Of a stretch of DNA of 64,000 bases, positions 8,980 to 18,314 are shown one piece after another; position 1 is the first letter of the stretch; every line of letters begins with the position of its first letter. Origin of the DNA: Alphaproteobacteria bacterium (lineage in GTDB: Bacteria; Pseudomonadota; Alphaproteobacteria; Rhodobacterales; Rhodobacteraceae); the NCBI GenBank assembly GCA_030433335.1, contig JAUILL010000002.1, positions 146,563-210,562 of the forward strand, given 5' to 3'. A program made the position numbers and the translations under genes. Below the pieces are notes generated by a model. It made no database searches and had not been told where the DNA came from. It saw nothing but the letters and a program-made list of their open reading frames with translations.

Positions 8980-9915
8980 CTATTCCTGCATTTCACCCAG
9001 ATAATTCTGCACGCGAACCTTGGCGTTTTCGCGGCCATTTCCTTTAAAACTGTCAAAAAGCAGCCGTCTTAGCATCCCGTGGCCGATGAAGAACCGAATC
9101 GCCTTCTCGTCAATCGGGATGTGCGCTTCAAGTGCGTCGAAGAAATCACTGGCCGTTTGGACATCGAGACCCCAGCGCAGATCGTGTTGGACGGAGCGCT
9201 TGAGATCACGCGCCACCAAGAAATTCGTCGCTGCTTTGAGCAAGGGCAATCTGGGCACACCCTGAACGTCAAAGGCAATCAGTCGTTCGCCGTCATCCAT
9301 CAAGTTCACAGGCGCAAAGTCGCCATGGGTCGGCCCCCAGATCAAGGGCTGCCCCCGCAGTTCGGGTCTCTGCTTCTTGAGACAGTTAAAAAGTTCGATG
9401 CACTCGGGTGATGCCTGCGGATCCAATTGTGCGATAGGATCTTCCAGCTTCCGCAACGTTTTGTTGGGCGCGAAGGCGCGTTCGATGGTGTCCGTTCCGG
9501 CGCAAGCGATCAGCCAACGTGCGGCCCTTTGCATTAGGGCGGTCTGGTCGATGTCCAACCGCTCTGGCGTGCGGCTTACTTGGGTGCCTTCTGCGAATTC
9601 CATGATCAAAAGGCCCAGTTCCGGCGCAGAAGCGAGGGCGGGAACGATGCCCAGATCTTTGTGGTCTCGAAGGCGGGCGGTGTACTCTGCCAAAGCGTCC
9701 GCTGCGCTCTGGACCTGAACCGCGGCATCCTCAGTGTGGTAGGCTTTGAAGACGGCCTTTGTGCCACCAAAGATGCCAAAGGCGACGAGCGCGTCTTCGC
9801 CGTCTTTTAAGATCGCAATGAGCTTTGACGGGTCGGCGAAGTCCGCTTTGGCCACGAGAGAGCGAAGATCAGCAAGGAGGTCAAATTCCTTGCTCGGGTC
9901 CAACCAAACCGACAC
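8980..9915 (-). CDS. Phosphotransferase with aminoglycoside/choline-kinase fold
   Basis: A 311-residue protein of the APH-like kinase superfamily. The catalytic loop THGDFAPVN (H197, D199, N204) and the metal-binding Asp in the IAFDVQG segment (D216) are present, so it is probably an active small-molecule kinase. Its substrate is unknown. It begins 3 bp after the rsmE stop, suggesting co-transcription with rsmE and perhaps gshA. There is no sign of recent transfer or of a resistance-gene context, so an antibiotic-resistance label would be unsupported. Confidence 0.85.
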   Translation of the reverse strand: MSVWLDPSKEFDLLADLRSLVAKADFADPSKLIAILKDGEDALVAFGIFGGTKAVFKAYHTEDAAVQVQSAADALAEYTARLRDHKDLGIVPALASAPELGLLIMEFAEGTQVSRTPERLDIDQTALMQRAARWLIACAGTDTIERAFAPNKTLRKLEDPIAQLDPQASPECIELFNCLKKQRPELRGQPLIWGPTHGDFAPVNLMDDGERLIAFDVQGVPRLPLLKAATNFLVARDLKRSVQHDLRWGLDVQTASDFFDALEAHIPIDEKAIRFFIGHGMLRRLLFDSFKGNGRENAKVRVQNYLGEMQE

Positions 9916-9918
9916 GCT

Positions 9919-10644
9919 TTACCAATCTCCGAGCTGTTGTTGCCAAAGTGTCATCGCAGCCACTGCAGCGGTGTCCGCCCTCAGGATACGGGGACCCAGA
10001 CTGACCACGCGGGCCTGCGCCATATTGGACAGACGACTGCGTTCAGCCTCGGAAAAGCCGCCCTCGGGGCCGATCAGGATGGCCCAGGGGCCGCGCGCCA
10101 CATCGCCAAGGCCGAGCGCTTCGCCCACGCGGGCCTCGTCGCAGAACATCAGCTGTCGGTCTTTGGGCCAGTCGGCGAGCAGTCGGTCCAGTTTCTGAAG
10201 GTCGGTGACTTCGGGCACAAAAGTTCCACCGCACTGTTCAGCCGCCTCGATAGCATGGGCTTGCAGGCGGTCCTGCCGGATGCGTTCGGAATTCGTGAAG
10301 TCGGTCTGCACGGGCATGATCCGCGCTGCGCCCATCTCGGCGGCTTTTTCGACGATAAAGTCGGTGCGGGCCTTCTTGATCGGGGCGAACATCAACCACA
10401 GATCCGGCGGCATTTGCAGGGGCTTGGTCTGTTCGCCACACAGTAAGATGCCGCCGCGTTTGCCCGCCTCGACCACTTCGGCAAGCCATTCGCCATTCTG
10501 TCCGTCGAACAGCAGCACGTTTGCGCCTGCGGTCAGGCGCATCACACCGAACAGATAGTGCGCCTGATCTCGTGACAAGGGAATGGATTGCCCCTGACCC
10601 AAGGGCTGCTCTACATAGAGGCGGATTTTTGCGTTCGTCGACAT
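9919..10644 (-). CDS. rsmE: 16S rRNA m3U1498 methyltransferase RsmE
   Basis: A 241-residue SPOUT-class methyltransferase that modifies 16S rRNA U1498. The C-terminal knot motif LIGPEGGFSEAE and the following SLGPRILRADTA segment are diagnostic, and the N-terminal PUA-like domain is complete. The ATG at 10644 was chosen because the earlier start would run into ubiA. Only 12 bp separate the two divergent start codons, so the promoters of each gene must lie within the coding region of the other. Confidence 0.95.
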   Translation of the reverse strand: MSTNAKIRLYVEQPLGQGQSIPLSRDQAHYLFGVMRLTAGANVLLFDGQNGEWLAEVVEAGKRGGILLCGEQTKPLQMPPDLWLMFAPIKKARTDFIVEKAAEMGAARIMPVQTDFTNSERIRQDRLQAHAIEAAEQCGGTFVPEVTDLQKLDRLLADWPKDRQLMFCDEARVGEALGLGDVARGPWAILIGPEGGFSEAERSRLSNMAQARVVSLGPRILRADTAAVAAMTLWQQQLGDW

Positions 10645-10656
10645 GGAGGCCACCAT

Positions 10657-11619
10657 ATGCCCGCTCAGAACCAAGCGCCAGAGGCCGCAGGCACCGTTGC
10701 GGATTCGGTCGGCAACTGGGTCGATCGGCTGGCCCCGCCCGCGACGCGCCCCTATCTGCGCCTGAGTCGAGCGGATCGTCCGGCGGGAACATGGCTTCTG
10801 CTCCTGCCGTGCTGGTGGTCGGTCCTGTTGGCCAGTTTGTACGTCGGTTCGTTCTCTTGGACGGCCGCGTGGGTCATGATCGTCTGTGCAATCGGCGCGT
10901 TCCTGATGCGCGCCGCAGGGTGCACTTGGAATGACATCACCGACCGCAAGTACGATGCTGAAGTCGCTCGCACTCGGTCCCGTCCCATTCCGTCAGGGCA
11001 AGTCACCGTCAAGCAGGCGGCCATCTGGATGGTGGTTCAAGCGCTCGTCGCCTTTGGCTTGCTGCTGACCCTGCACCCGACTGCGATTGCCCTTGGCGTG
11101 CTGTCGCTGGCGCCTGTGTGTGTCTATCCCTTTGCCAAACGCTTCACGTGGTGGCCGCAGGTTTTCCTTGGGATCGCGTTCAATTGGGGCGCGTTGCTGG
11201 GATGGGCGGCTGTGACCGGAACGCTCGGCTGGCCGGCTGTGCTTTTGTACCTGTCCGGCATGGCTTGGACGATTTTCTACGATACGATCTATGCCCACCA
11301 AGATACCGAAGACGATGCGCTGATCGGGGTCAAATCAACCGCCCGCCTCTTCGGAGAGAACAGCCCGCGGATCCTGCGCGTCTTTATGGCGCTGACCGTG
11401 ATCCTGTTGACTTTTGCGATCATACTGGCGCTTCCACAGGCAAATGTTTTGCGGTTCATCATTGCGCTCGGTGCAGCTTGGGCGATGGCATGGCACCTGA
11501 TTTGGCAACTTCGCAAACTGGACATCAATGATCCCGCGATCTGCCTGCACCTCTTTCGCGCGAACCGGAACGCGGGGCTGTTGCCTGTGCTGTTTTTTGC
11601 CGGTGCCCTGTTCGTTTGA
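10657..11619 (+). CDS. ubiA: 4-hydroxybenzoate polyprenyltransferase
   Basis: A 320-residue integral-membrane prenyltransferase of ubiquinone synthesis, attaching the polyprenyl tail to 4-hydroxybenzoate. The first aspartate motif (NDITDRKYDAEVARTRSRP) and second motif (YAHQDTEDD) are intact and seven to nine membrane helices follow. A GGAGG ribosome-binding site sits 7 nt before the ATG at 10657. It is divergent from rsmE. An N-terminal extension of about 45 hydrophilic residues precedes the first helix. Confidence 0.95.
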   Translation: MPAQNQAPEAAGTVADSVGNWVDRLAPPATRPYLRLSRADRPAGTWLLLLPCWWSVLLASLYVGSFSWTAAWVMIVCAIGAFLMRAAGCTWNDITDRKYDAEVARTRSRPIPSGQVTVKQAAIWMVVQALVAFGLLLTLHPTAIALGVLSLAPVCVYPFAKRFTWWPQVFLGIAFNWGALLGWAAVTGTLGWPAVLLYLSGMAWTIFYDTIYAHQDTEDDALIGVKSTARLFGENSPRILRVFMALTVILLTFAIILALPQANVLRFIIALGAAWAMAWHLIWQLRKLDINDPAICLHLFRANRNAGLLPVLFFAGALFV

Positions 11620-11681
11620 TTGATCCTTAGGCCCCAAACCCCTAGACCCTTGCGCAGGGCCAGTTACCAAAGGACGTCTCG

Positions 11682-13589
11682 ATGCGGCTGAAGTCGTTTG
11701 TGATCATCATCGGTTTTTTCAGTGCAGCGGCGGGACTAGCCTATTTCGGAGCCGGCATGGCTGCCACGGTAATGGAAGAGAATTCCGAACTTTCCATCCG
11801 AGCAGCCCTCGACGAGGCTGGACTTGACTGGGCCGAGGTCGAAGCAGACGGTCTGCAAGTTCTGCTATACGGTGAGGCCCCTAGCGAAGCGAAGCGTTTC
11901 ACCGCGGTCAATGTCGCCTCCAGTGTGGTCGACGGCACCCGCGTTGCAGACAAGATGTCGGTCAAACGCTCGGTCCGCGTAACCGCTCCGCATTTCTCGA
12001 TCGAACTTTTGCGCAATGACAGCGGCACCTCTTTGATCGGCCTGATCCCCGCAAAAACCGATCGCGACGCGATCCTGCAGAGCGTCGCCGACAAAACCGA
12101 CGGCGAAGTCACCGACCTGCTGCAAACCGCGAATTATCCCGTCCCCAAAGGTTGGGATCGCGCCCTGCGCTTTGCCGAGAACGCATTGGCCAACTTGCCT
12201 CGCTCGAAAATCTCGATCTCGGCGGACGAGGTGGTGATCAAAGCGATCACGGACAGCATGAATGCCAAGCGCCGCGCCGAAGCAGACTTGCGCCGCGCGG
12301 CACCCACGGGGCTGAAGGTCATTCTGGACATTACAGCGCCCCGACCGGTGATCACGCCCTTTACACTTCGTATGGTCCGCAATGCCGAAGGCAGCCGGTT
12401 TGATGCCTGTACCGCAGACACCGAAGAAGCCCGCCGCGAGATCATGCGGACAGCCGTCGCACTTGGCGTTCCGGCAGAGGCGAGATGCACGGTCGGCCTC
12501 GGTTCTCCTTCGACGCTATGGGGGGATGCTGCCGTGTTGTCGATGAACGGACTGGCGCAGCTTGGTCAGGGGTCTTTGACCATTTCGGATGCAGACATCA
12601 GCCTATTGGCCGCCGAGGGGACAGATCAGGCCGTGTTCGACCGTGTCGTCGGCAAGCTAGAGAACGATTTGCCTGAGGTTTTCACGCTCCACGCTGTTCT
12701 TCCCGAGACCGCCGAAGCGGGCGAAGGACCGCTCGACTTCAATGCGACTCTGAATGAAGACGGCGAAGTTCTGTTGTCTGGCCGGATTAATGACGAATTG
12801 ACCCGCCGCACGACCGAAAGTTACGCCCGTGCCCGCTTTGGGGCGAATGCTGTCGAGATGGCCGCGCGGATCGACGAATCCCTTCCTTCTGGCTGGGGCT
12901 TGCGCGTTCTGGCCGCGCTGGAGGCACTGGATCAGCTGCATGACGGCACCGCCCATGTGACAGCGACGGAAATCACAGTCCAAGGCAACACCGGCGTCGA
13001 AACCGCAAGCGCCGATATTGCGCGCATTTTGTCTGATAAATTGGGTGACGGCGCGGATTTCTCGATCGAAGTGAAGTACGATGAAATGCTCGATCCGCTG
13101 GCCAATATTCCGACCCCCGAAGAGTGCGTGTCGTCCATCCAGAAAATCAACGCCGCGAATAAGATCACCTTTGAGCCGGGCTCTGCGACGATCTCTGCCG
13201 ACTCACTGACGACCATGGATCGCATCGCCGAAGTGCTGCAAGAATGCCCGCCGTTCCAGATGGAAATCGCAGGATACACCGACAGCCAAGGGCGCGAAGA
13301 AATGAACCAGTCCTTGTCCGAAAACCGCGCCTCGTCCGTTCTGAGCGAATTGATGAATCGTCGTGTTCTGGTTTCAGGTTTTGTGTCAAAGGGATATGGC
13401 GAAGAGAACCCCATCGCGGACAACGAATCCGAAGAGGGCCGAGAAGCCAACCGTCGCATCGAATTCCGTATGCTGACAAATGAAACACCCGCTGAAGCTG
13501 AAGAAGGTCTTGAATCCGAGGCCGATAACAGCGCAGATGAAGCAACAACCGAAGTGACCGAGGACGCCCCGACGGATGAACCGGACTGA
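11682..13589 (+). CDS. Large OmpA-family protein
   Basis: A 635-residue envelope protein. An uncleaved anchor or signal sequence lies at about residues 6-28. Residues 40-460 hold repeated alpha/beta segments resembling BON-like modules. A C-terminal OmpA peptidoglycan-binding domain runs from about 467 to 592 (FEPGSATISADS, then IAGYTDSQGREEMNQSLSENRA and a NRRIEF end), followed by a very acidic Glu/Asp/Thr tail of about 40 residues. It probably bridges membrane and peptidoglycan. The next gene overlaps its end by 14 nt. Confidence 0.88.
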   Translation: MRLKSFVIIIGFFSAAAGLAYFGAGMAATVMEENSELSIRAALDEAGLDWAEVEADGLQVLLYGEAPSEAKRFTAVNVASSVVDGTRVADKMSVKRSVRVTAPHFSIELLRNDSGTSLIGLIPAKTDRDAILQSVADKTDGEVTDLLQTANYPVPKGWDRALRFAENALANLPRSKISISADEVVIKAITDSMNAKRRAEADLRRAAPTGLKVILDITAPRPVITPFTLRMVRNAEGSRFDACTADTEEARREIMRTAVALGVPAEARCTVGLGSPSTLWGDAAVLSMNGLAQLGQGSLTISDADISLLAAEGTDQAVFDRVVGKLENDLPEVFTLHAVLPETAEAGEGPLDFNATLNEDGEVLLSGRINDELTRRTTESYARARFGANAVEMAARIDESLPSGWGLRVLAALEALDQLHDGTAHVTATEITVQGNTGVETASADIARILSDKLGDGADFSIEVKYDEMLDPLANIPTPEECVSSIQKINAANKITFEPGSATISADSLTTMDRIAEVLQECPPFQMEIAGYTDSQGREEMNQSLSENRASSVLSELMNRRVLVSGFVSKGYGEENPIADNESEEGREANRRIEFRMLTNETPAEAEEGLESEADNSADEATTEVTEDAPTDEPD

Positions 13590-13905
13590 GTTTATTTTTG
13601 CCACTGCGATTATTCTGTTTGTGTCCTACATAATCGGATGGTTTTCACATTGGTTGCTTCACACGTTTTCCCGTGTTTCCAAGAATGACATCGACGAACT
13701 GGAACGTCTCGCCCGTGAATTGCACGAGGCCGAGGAAACCCGCGATCAGGCCATCACCTATCTGCAGCAACGCGAAGCAGAGCTGACCAATCAACTGACC
13801 CAGTCTGAAGCCGAGCTGTCGGCCGCAATGGACGGCCTGCGCGACGCCCGCGCCGAGACCGAAGAACTGCGTAGCTATATGCGAAAAATCCAGCAGGCGA
13901 AGTAA
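13576..13905 (+). CDS. Single-pass membrane protein with coiled coil
   Basis: A 109-residue protein: membrane helix at about 6-28, then a long Glu/Arg/Gln-rich coiled coil (about 35-107). Its start lies within the end of the OmpA-type gene (14-nt overlap), so translation is probably coupled and the two products may work together at the cell envelope. No enzyme motif is seen. It ends 25 bp before the convergent moaE stop. Confidence 0.85.
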   Translation: MNRTEFIFATAIILFVSYIIGWFSHWLLHTFSRVSKNDIDELERLARELHEAEETRDQAITYLQQREAELTNQLTQSEAELSAAMDGLRDARAETEELRSYMRKIQQAK

Positions 13906-13930
13906 TACACCCGCTTACTTTGACCGATAT

Positions 13931-14386
13931 TCAGCCCTGCTTCCACCGGCGCAGGGCCTCTTCGTCTTCATCCTTGGCGGAAACCCAATCAGAGCCGTCC
14001 GCCGTCACTTCTTTCTTCCAGAACGGCGCGCGGGACTTCAAGTAATCCATCAGGAAATCAGCGGCGGCAAAGGCATCCTTGCGGTGTGGGCTGGCGGTCG
14101 CGACCATCATGATCTGATCGCCCGGGGCCATCTGACCATAGCGGTGGATCACCAACACATCGCCCAAAGACCAACGTTCGCAAGCCTCTTCGGCGATCTT
14201 GGTCAGGGCGCGTTCGGTCATACCGGGGTAGTGTTCGATCAGCATGTGGCGCAAGGGCGCTTCGGGCAGATCACGCACGATGCCAGAAAAGCTGACGATC
14301 GCACCCATATCGGTCTTGCCGGCCTGAAAGGCATTGAGTTCAGCCCCCACATCGAACGAAGCCTCTTGGACAAGGATGCGCATCAT
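13931..14386 (-). CDS. moaE: Molybdopterin synthase catalytic subunit
   Basis: A 151-residue MoaE that, with thiocarboxylated MoaD, converts precursor Z to molybdopterin. The HRKDAF segment and the catalytic-lysine region RAPFWKKE are conserved. Its start overlaps the moaD stop by 4 nt, as is usual for this heterotetramer. It is the last gene of the uvrC-pgsA-moaD-moaE run. Confidence 0.96.
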   Translation of the reverse strand: MMRILVQEASFDVGAELNAFQAGKTDMGAIVSFSGIVRDLPEAPLRHMLIEHYPGMTERALTKIAEEACERWSLGDVLVIHRYGQMAPGDQIMMVATASPHRKDAFAAADFLMDYLKSRAPFWKKEVTADGSDWVSAKDEDEEALRRWKQG

Positions 14387-14634
14387 CCGCCCGTCATAGG
14401 TGGGAAGAAGGCAACTTCGCGCGCGCCAGAGATGGAGGCATCGAAATCGGTCAAATCCTGATCGACCGCCACGCGCAGGGCGTCCAGGTCGCTAAAGGCC
14501 AACTCATAGCGGTCCTCGCGCGCAGACAGCTCGCGCACCAGATCAGCAACGGTCGCCGCCTCGGTTTCCACCGTTTCGCGCGGTACGCCGATCCGTTCAC
14601 GGACCCACGCAAAATACATCACGTCCAGCTTCAT
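14383..14634 (-). CDS. moaD: Molybdopterin synthase sulfur carrier subunit
   Basis: An 83-residue ubiquitin-fold sulfur carrier ending in the required Gly-Gly (FFPPMTGG). The ATG at 14634 gives the standard MoaD length; longer readings overlap pgsA. It overlaps pgsA and moaE by 4 nt each, indicating one transcript. Confidence 0.95.
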   Translation of the reverse strand: MKLDVMYFAWVRERIGVPRETVETEAATVADLVRELSAREDRYELAFSDLDALRVAVDQDLTDFDASISGAREVAFFPPMTGG

Positions 14635-15296
14635 GCCCCGTCCTTCAAATAGGGCATCGCTTTTCGGAAGTAGTCGAAGCCCGTCACCACTGTCAGCACT
14701 GCCGCCACCCAAAGGAGCGCAATGCCAGCGTAGCCCGACCAGACCATGCCTTGGTAAAGATTGGCAAGTCCGCCGTGGTCAGGCATCGCACCTTGTAGGA
14801 CGTCCGCGACCATTACGTTGTCCATCCCCATGGTGCCCATGACGAAGTAGTGCTCGAAAATGCCTTGGGCAAACAGGACCGAAATCGCGACCATCTGAAC
14901 AGTGGTTTTCCACTTCGCTAGTTTGGTGACCTTGAGCAGCCCCGCCGTATCCCCAAGGAATTCGCGCAGGCCGGACACAAAGACTTCGCGGAACATGATC
15001 AGCACGGCAGGCAGCAGGACGAACAGCTTCACCTGAGACACGGCAACCAAAACCAGCAGCGCAACGCTGACCATTGCCTTATCCGCAATCGGGTCCAACA
15101 TAGCGCCCATCTTGCTGACCTGTTTCCAAGCGCGGGCCAGATACCCGTCGAACCAATCGGTTACCGAGGCGCCGATGAACAGCGCCAGCGCAAACCAGTC
15201 CGCATAGGGTCGCGTGAAGTACAAAAACATCACCCCAAGCGCAGGCGCAGCCAGCAGGCGAAGAACAGTCAGAATATTGGGCACAGTCCAGATCAT
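14631..15296 (-). CDS. pgsA: CDP-diacylglycerol-glycerol-3-phosphate 3-phosphatidyltransferase
   Basis: A 221-residue membrane enzyme that makes phosphatidylglycerophosphate. The CDP-alcohol phosphatidyltransferase signature is complete (DWFDGYLAR, then G and two Asp in GAMLDPIADK). Five or six hydrophobic segments are present. It lies between uvrC and moaD; linkage of pgsA to uvrC is widespread in proteobacteria. Confidence 0.96.
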   Translation of the reverse strand: MIWTVPNILTVLRLLAAPALGVMFLYFTRPYADWFALALFIGASVTDWFDGYLARAWKQVSKMGAMLDPIADKAMVSVALLVLVAVSQVKLFVLLPAVLIMFREVFVSGLREFLGDTAGLLKVTKLAKWKTTVQMVAISVLFAQGIFEHYFVMGTMGMDNVMVADVLQGAMPDHGGLANLYQGMVWSGYAGIALLWVAAVLTVVTGFDYFRKAMPYLKDGA

Positions 15297-15350
15297 GGCG
15301 CTTGTTTACCTGCGAAAATCGACTTGTGAAAGCGCGACCTATCGCCCGCG

Positions 15351-17213
15351 TCATTTGTCATGGAAGAAGTTGTAAATCGCCTCGGCCAGCGCTTCGGAAA
15401 TGCCGTCCACAGCCTTCAGATCCGCCAAATTTGCGCGACTCACGGCCTTGGCGCTGCCAAAATGCGCAAGCAGTGCACGTTTGCGCGTGGCGCCAACACC
15501 TGGCACATCATCCAGCGGATTGGCGGCCATGGATTTGGCCCGTTTGGCGCGGTGGGTTCCAATGGCAAAGCGGTGCGCTTCATCGCGCAGGCGCTGGATG
15601 AAGTAGAGCACCGGATCGTTGTGACGCAGGGCAAAGGGCCGCTCGCCCGTCCGGTAAAACTCTTCCTTTCCGTGGTCGCGATCCACCCCCTTGGCCACAC
15701 CGACCATCGGCACGTCTTCGACGCCTTGTTCGACCATGATCTCGCGCACGGCACTCACCTGCCCTGCACCGCCGTCGATCAGCAGCAAGTCTGGCCACAG
15801 GCCTTTGTCCCGATCAGGGTCCTCTTTGAGCAGACGCTGGAAGCGGCGGGTCAGCACCTCTTTCATCATGCCAAAGTCATCACCCGGCGTCAGGTCATCC
15901 CCGCGAATGTTGAACTTGCGGTAGTGGTTCTTCATGAAGCCTTCGGGGCCGGAGACGATCATCGCCCCCACCGCATTGGTGCCCTGAATGTGCGAGTTAT
16001 CGTAGACTTCGATCCGCTGAGGCGGACCATCGAGGCCGAACGCTTCGGCGATGCCATCCAGCAACTTGGCCTGCGTCGCGCTCTCGGACATCTTGCGCGC
16101 CAGACTTTCGCGGGCATTCCGAGCGGCACCTTCAACGAGTTCCGCTTTCTCCCCGCGCAGAGGCACGGCAATCTCGACCTTGCGCCCAACCTTTTCTGCT
16201 AGCGCTTCGGCAAGCAGATCAGGATCCTCGACCGGATGTGACAAGAGCAAAAGGCGCGGCGCCTCTTTGTCATCGTAGAACTGGCCGATAAAGGCCTGCA
16301 GGACCTCGGCCTCGGACACATCCGCCCCGCCGATCCGCGGGTAGAAATCGCGGTTGCCCCAGTTCTGATTGGCACGGATAAAGAAGACCTGCACACAGGC
16401 CTGCCCCTTTTCCATGTGCAACGCGATCACGTCAGCCTCGGAAACCCCGCGCGGGTTGATCCCTTGCGCTGTCTGGACTTGGGTCAGAGCACGAATGCGG
16501 TCACGCAGTGCTGCCGCCCGCTCAAACTCCATCGCCTCGGAGGCTTCGGCCATTTGGCTGGCCAGCTCTTCCTGCACCTTGGTGGACCGACCTGAAAGGA
16601 ACCGTTCTGCATCTGCGACCAGCGCACCGTATTCCTCTTCGGACACTTTTCCCACACAGGGCGCCGCGCAGCGTTTGATTTGAAAAAGCAGGCAAGGACG
16701 CGTCCGTGTGTTGAAAACCGAGTCAGTACAGTTCCGGAGCAGGAACACCTTCTGCAGCTGATTCAGCGTGCGGTTTACGGCGCCCGCGCTGGCAAAGGGA
16801 CCGTAGTAGCTGCCCTTCTGCACCTTTTTCCCGCGATGTTTTTTAATCTGCGGGAAGCCGTGGTCCTTGGTCACCAAAATGTTCGGAAAGGACTTATCGT
16901 CGCGCAACAGCACGTTGTATCGCGGCTTGAGCTGCTTGATCAGATTCTGTTCAAGCAACAAAGCTTCGGTTTCTGTCCGCGTGGTCAGGAACATCATAGA
17001 AGCGGTTTCAGAAATCATTCGCGCAATTCGCCCGCTGTGGCCCGACGGACGCGCGTAATTCGAAACCCTCATTTTGAGATTCCTCGCCTTACCCACGTAG
17101 AGAACGCGCGATTCAGCATCCAGCATACGGTAGACGCCAGGCGAGCTATCGAGCGTCTTCAGGTAATTCTGGATGACAGTGTGTCCAGTCTCTGGAGAGG
17201 TCATTTCGGTCAT
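15351..17213 (-). CDS. uvrC: Excinuclease ABC subunit C
   Basis: A 620-residue nucleotide-excision repair nuclease making both incisions. It has an N-terminal GIY-YIG domain (SSPGVYRM and [13 protein letters not shown]), a four-Cys zone near 170-190, a UVR motif ([13 protein letters not shown]), the RNase-H-like domain ([19 protein letters not shown]) and C-terminal helix-hairpin-helix repeats. The start is placed at 17213; a second ATG three codons later is possible. An AT-rich spacer of about 300 bp lies upstream. I saw no clear LexA-type box. Confidence 0.95.
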   Translation of the reverse strand: MTEMTSPETGHTVIQNYLKTLDSSPGVYRMLDAESRVLYVGKARNLKMRVSNYARPSGHSGRIARMISETASMMFLTTRTETEALLLEQNLIKQLKPRYNVLLRDDKSFPNILVTKDHGFPQIKKHRGKKVQKGSYYGPFASAGAVNRTLNQLQKVFLLRNCTDSVFNTRTRPCLLFQIKRCAAPCVGKVSEEEYGALVADAERFLSGRSTKVQEELASQMAEASEAMEFERAAALRDRIRALTQVQTAQGINPRGVSEADVIALHMEKGQACVQVFFIRANQNWGNRDFYPRIGGADVSEAEVLQAFIGQFYDDKEAPRLLLLSHPVEDPDLLAEALAEKVGRKVEIAVPLRGEKAELVEGAARNARESLARKMSESATQAKLLDGIAEAFGLDGPPQRIEVYDNSHIQGTNAVGAMIVSGPEGFMKNHYRKFNIRGDDLTPGDDFGMMKEVLTRRFQRLLKEDPDRDKGLWPDLLLIDGGAGQVSAVREIMVEQGVEDVPMVGVAKGVDRDHGKEEFYRTGERPFALRHNDPVLYFIQRLRDEAHRFAIGTHRAKRAKSMAANPLDDVPGVGATRKRALLAHFGSAKAVSRANLADLKAVDGISEALAEAIYNFFHDK

Positions 17214-17515
17214 GAGTAACAGTTCTGTGATTCCCGCCCTGCGCTGCAATGATACAAGGGGTAGTTCAAGAGAAAAGGTGTCCACGCTTTTTGTGGATAA
17301 CTCCGTGGGAAAGTTTTGGAGATCCGCAAATTTCCTTTGTTTTTAGGCCACTTCATTAATGAGATTAATTTTTAGGCGATTTTGCAACGCGCTGATTTTA
17401 TTGCATAAAAAACTTCAAACGCTCTAACACCACCGAATTTATGACATTTTCATAAACGATCCCTAACCGAGACGGTAACGGTGTAAAACTTTGGACGACA
17501 CAAATGTTCGAAAGG
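17214..17515. other. AT-rich spacer upstream of uvrC with a DnaA-box-like site
   Basis: About 300 bp without a gene, clearly richer in A and T than its surroundings. It contains TGTGGATAAC at 17292-17301, whose complement holds the full TTATCCACA DnaA consensus, plus TTAATGAGATTAA near 17354. The uvrC promoter should lie here. No second strong DnaA box, no origin genes and no terminator were seen, so an origin is not supported. Confidence 0.5.
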
Positions 17516-18295
17516 TTATTCAACACCAACAACGTCCGGTGTTTCCCAAGCCAAATGCTGCCCCGCATCGATGCAAAGCAACTGCCCCGTCACCGCCGGC
17601 GCGCGCAAAAAGTAGTTCAGGGCACTACAAATATCTTCGGAATTTGCACCACGATTCAACAAGGTAGCGCGGCGTTGTTGAGCGAATTTATCGCCATCCT
17701 GGCGCCCTCCCTGAAGGGTTGGGCCCGGCCCAATCGCGTTCACTCTGATATTTGGTGCAAGGGCCTGAGAGGCCGTTTGAGTCATCACCCACAACGCCGC
17801 TTTTGCAATTGTGTAAGTCGCGAATTCGGGAGTTAGTTTCCGTACACGCTGGTCAATCATATTTACAACCAAAGCATGAGCACGCGGCTCCCCGTTTGCA
17901 TCAGGCATTGCTTTTGGTGCCTGAGCAGCAAAAGCTTGGGTTAAAACGAATGGTGCCCTGAGGTTACTTTCGAAGTGGCGATCCCAACTCTCGCGCGTCG
18001 CATCCTCGTAGCTATCATATTCAAAAATCGAAGCATTATTGACGAGACAGGTCAGGTCTCGTCCCAACGCCTCGGCTGCACGCGGCACCAGTTCAGCGGT
18101 TTCGGCCTCTTTCAGAAGGTCAGCGCGCAGCGTAACGGCCCTCCGCCCCAGAGCCTGGATGTCCTGAGCGGTCTCTTCTGCTTCTTCCTCGGAGGAACTG
18201 TAGTGCACCGCAACATCATATCCTTGGCGTGCAAGCTCCAACGCAAGTTCGCGCCCGAGGCGCCGTGCGGCGCCCGTGACCAATGCTGCAGTCAT
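17516..18295 (-). CDS. SDR family oxidoreductase, pteridine-reductase-like
   Basis: A 259-residue short-chain dehydrogenase. The cofactor motif TGAARRLGRE (7-16) with two Arg suggests NADPH; NNAS is at about 86-89. The active-site region reads VVNMIDQR and YTIAKAAL (Y161, K165): the usual catalytic Ser is absent and an Asp (about 148) takes its place, as in PTR1/FolM pteridine reductases. A role in reducing dihydropterins is therefore plausible but not shown. It precedes uvrC on the same strand with a 300-bp spacer. Confidence 0.88.
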   Translation of the reverse strand: MTAALVTGAARRLGRELALELARQGYDVAVHYSSSEEEAEETAQDIQALGRRAVTLRADLLKEAETAELVPRAAEALGRDLTCLVNNASIFEYDSYEDATRESWDRHFESNLRAPFVLTQAFAAQAPKAMPDANGEPRAHALVVNMIDQRVRKLTPEFATYTIAKAALWVMTQTASQALAPNIRVNAIGPGPTLQGGRQDGDKFAQQRRATLLNRGANSEDICSALNYFLRAPAVTGQLLCIDAGQHLAWETPDVVGVE

Positions 18296-18314
18296 CTGTT
18301 CTGATTCCTCTGGA

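Noticed and set aside
8980..9915. Aminoglycoside resistance gene
   Set aside because: Only the kinase fold is shared; context is housekeeping and there is no mobile element.
17214..17300. LexA (SOS) box ahead of uvrC
   Set aside because: No GTTC-N7-GTTC pair typical of alphaproteobacteria was found; isolated GTTC words only.
17214..17515. Chromosomal replication origin
   Set aside because: Only one good DnaA box, no dnaA, hemE or parAB nearby; rpmH lies 10 kb away but is often remote from the origin in this group.
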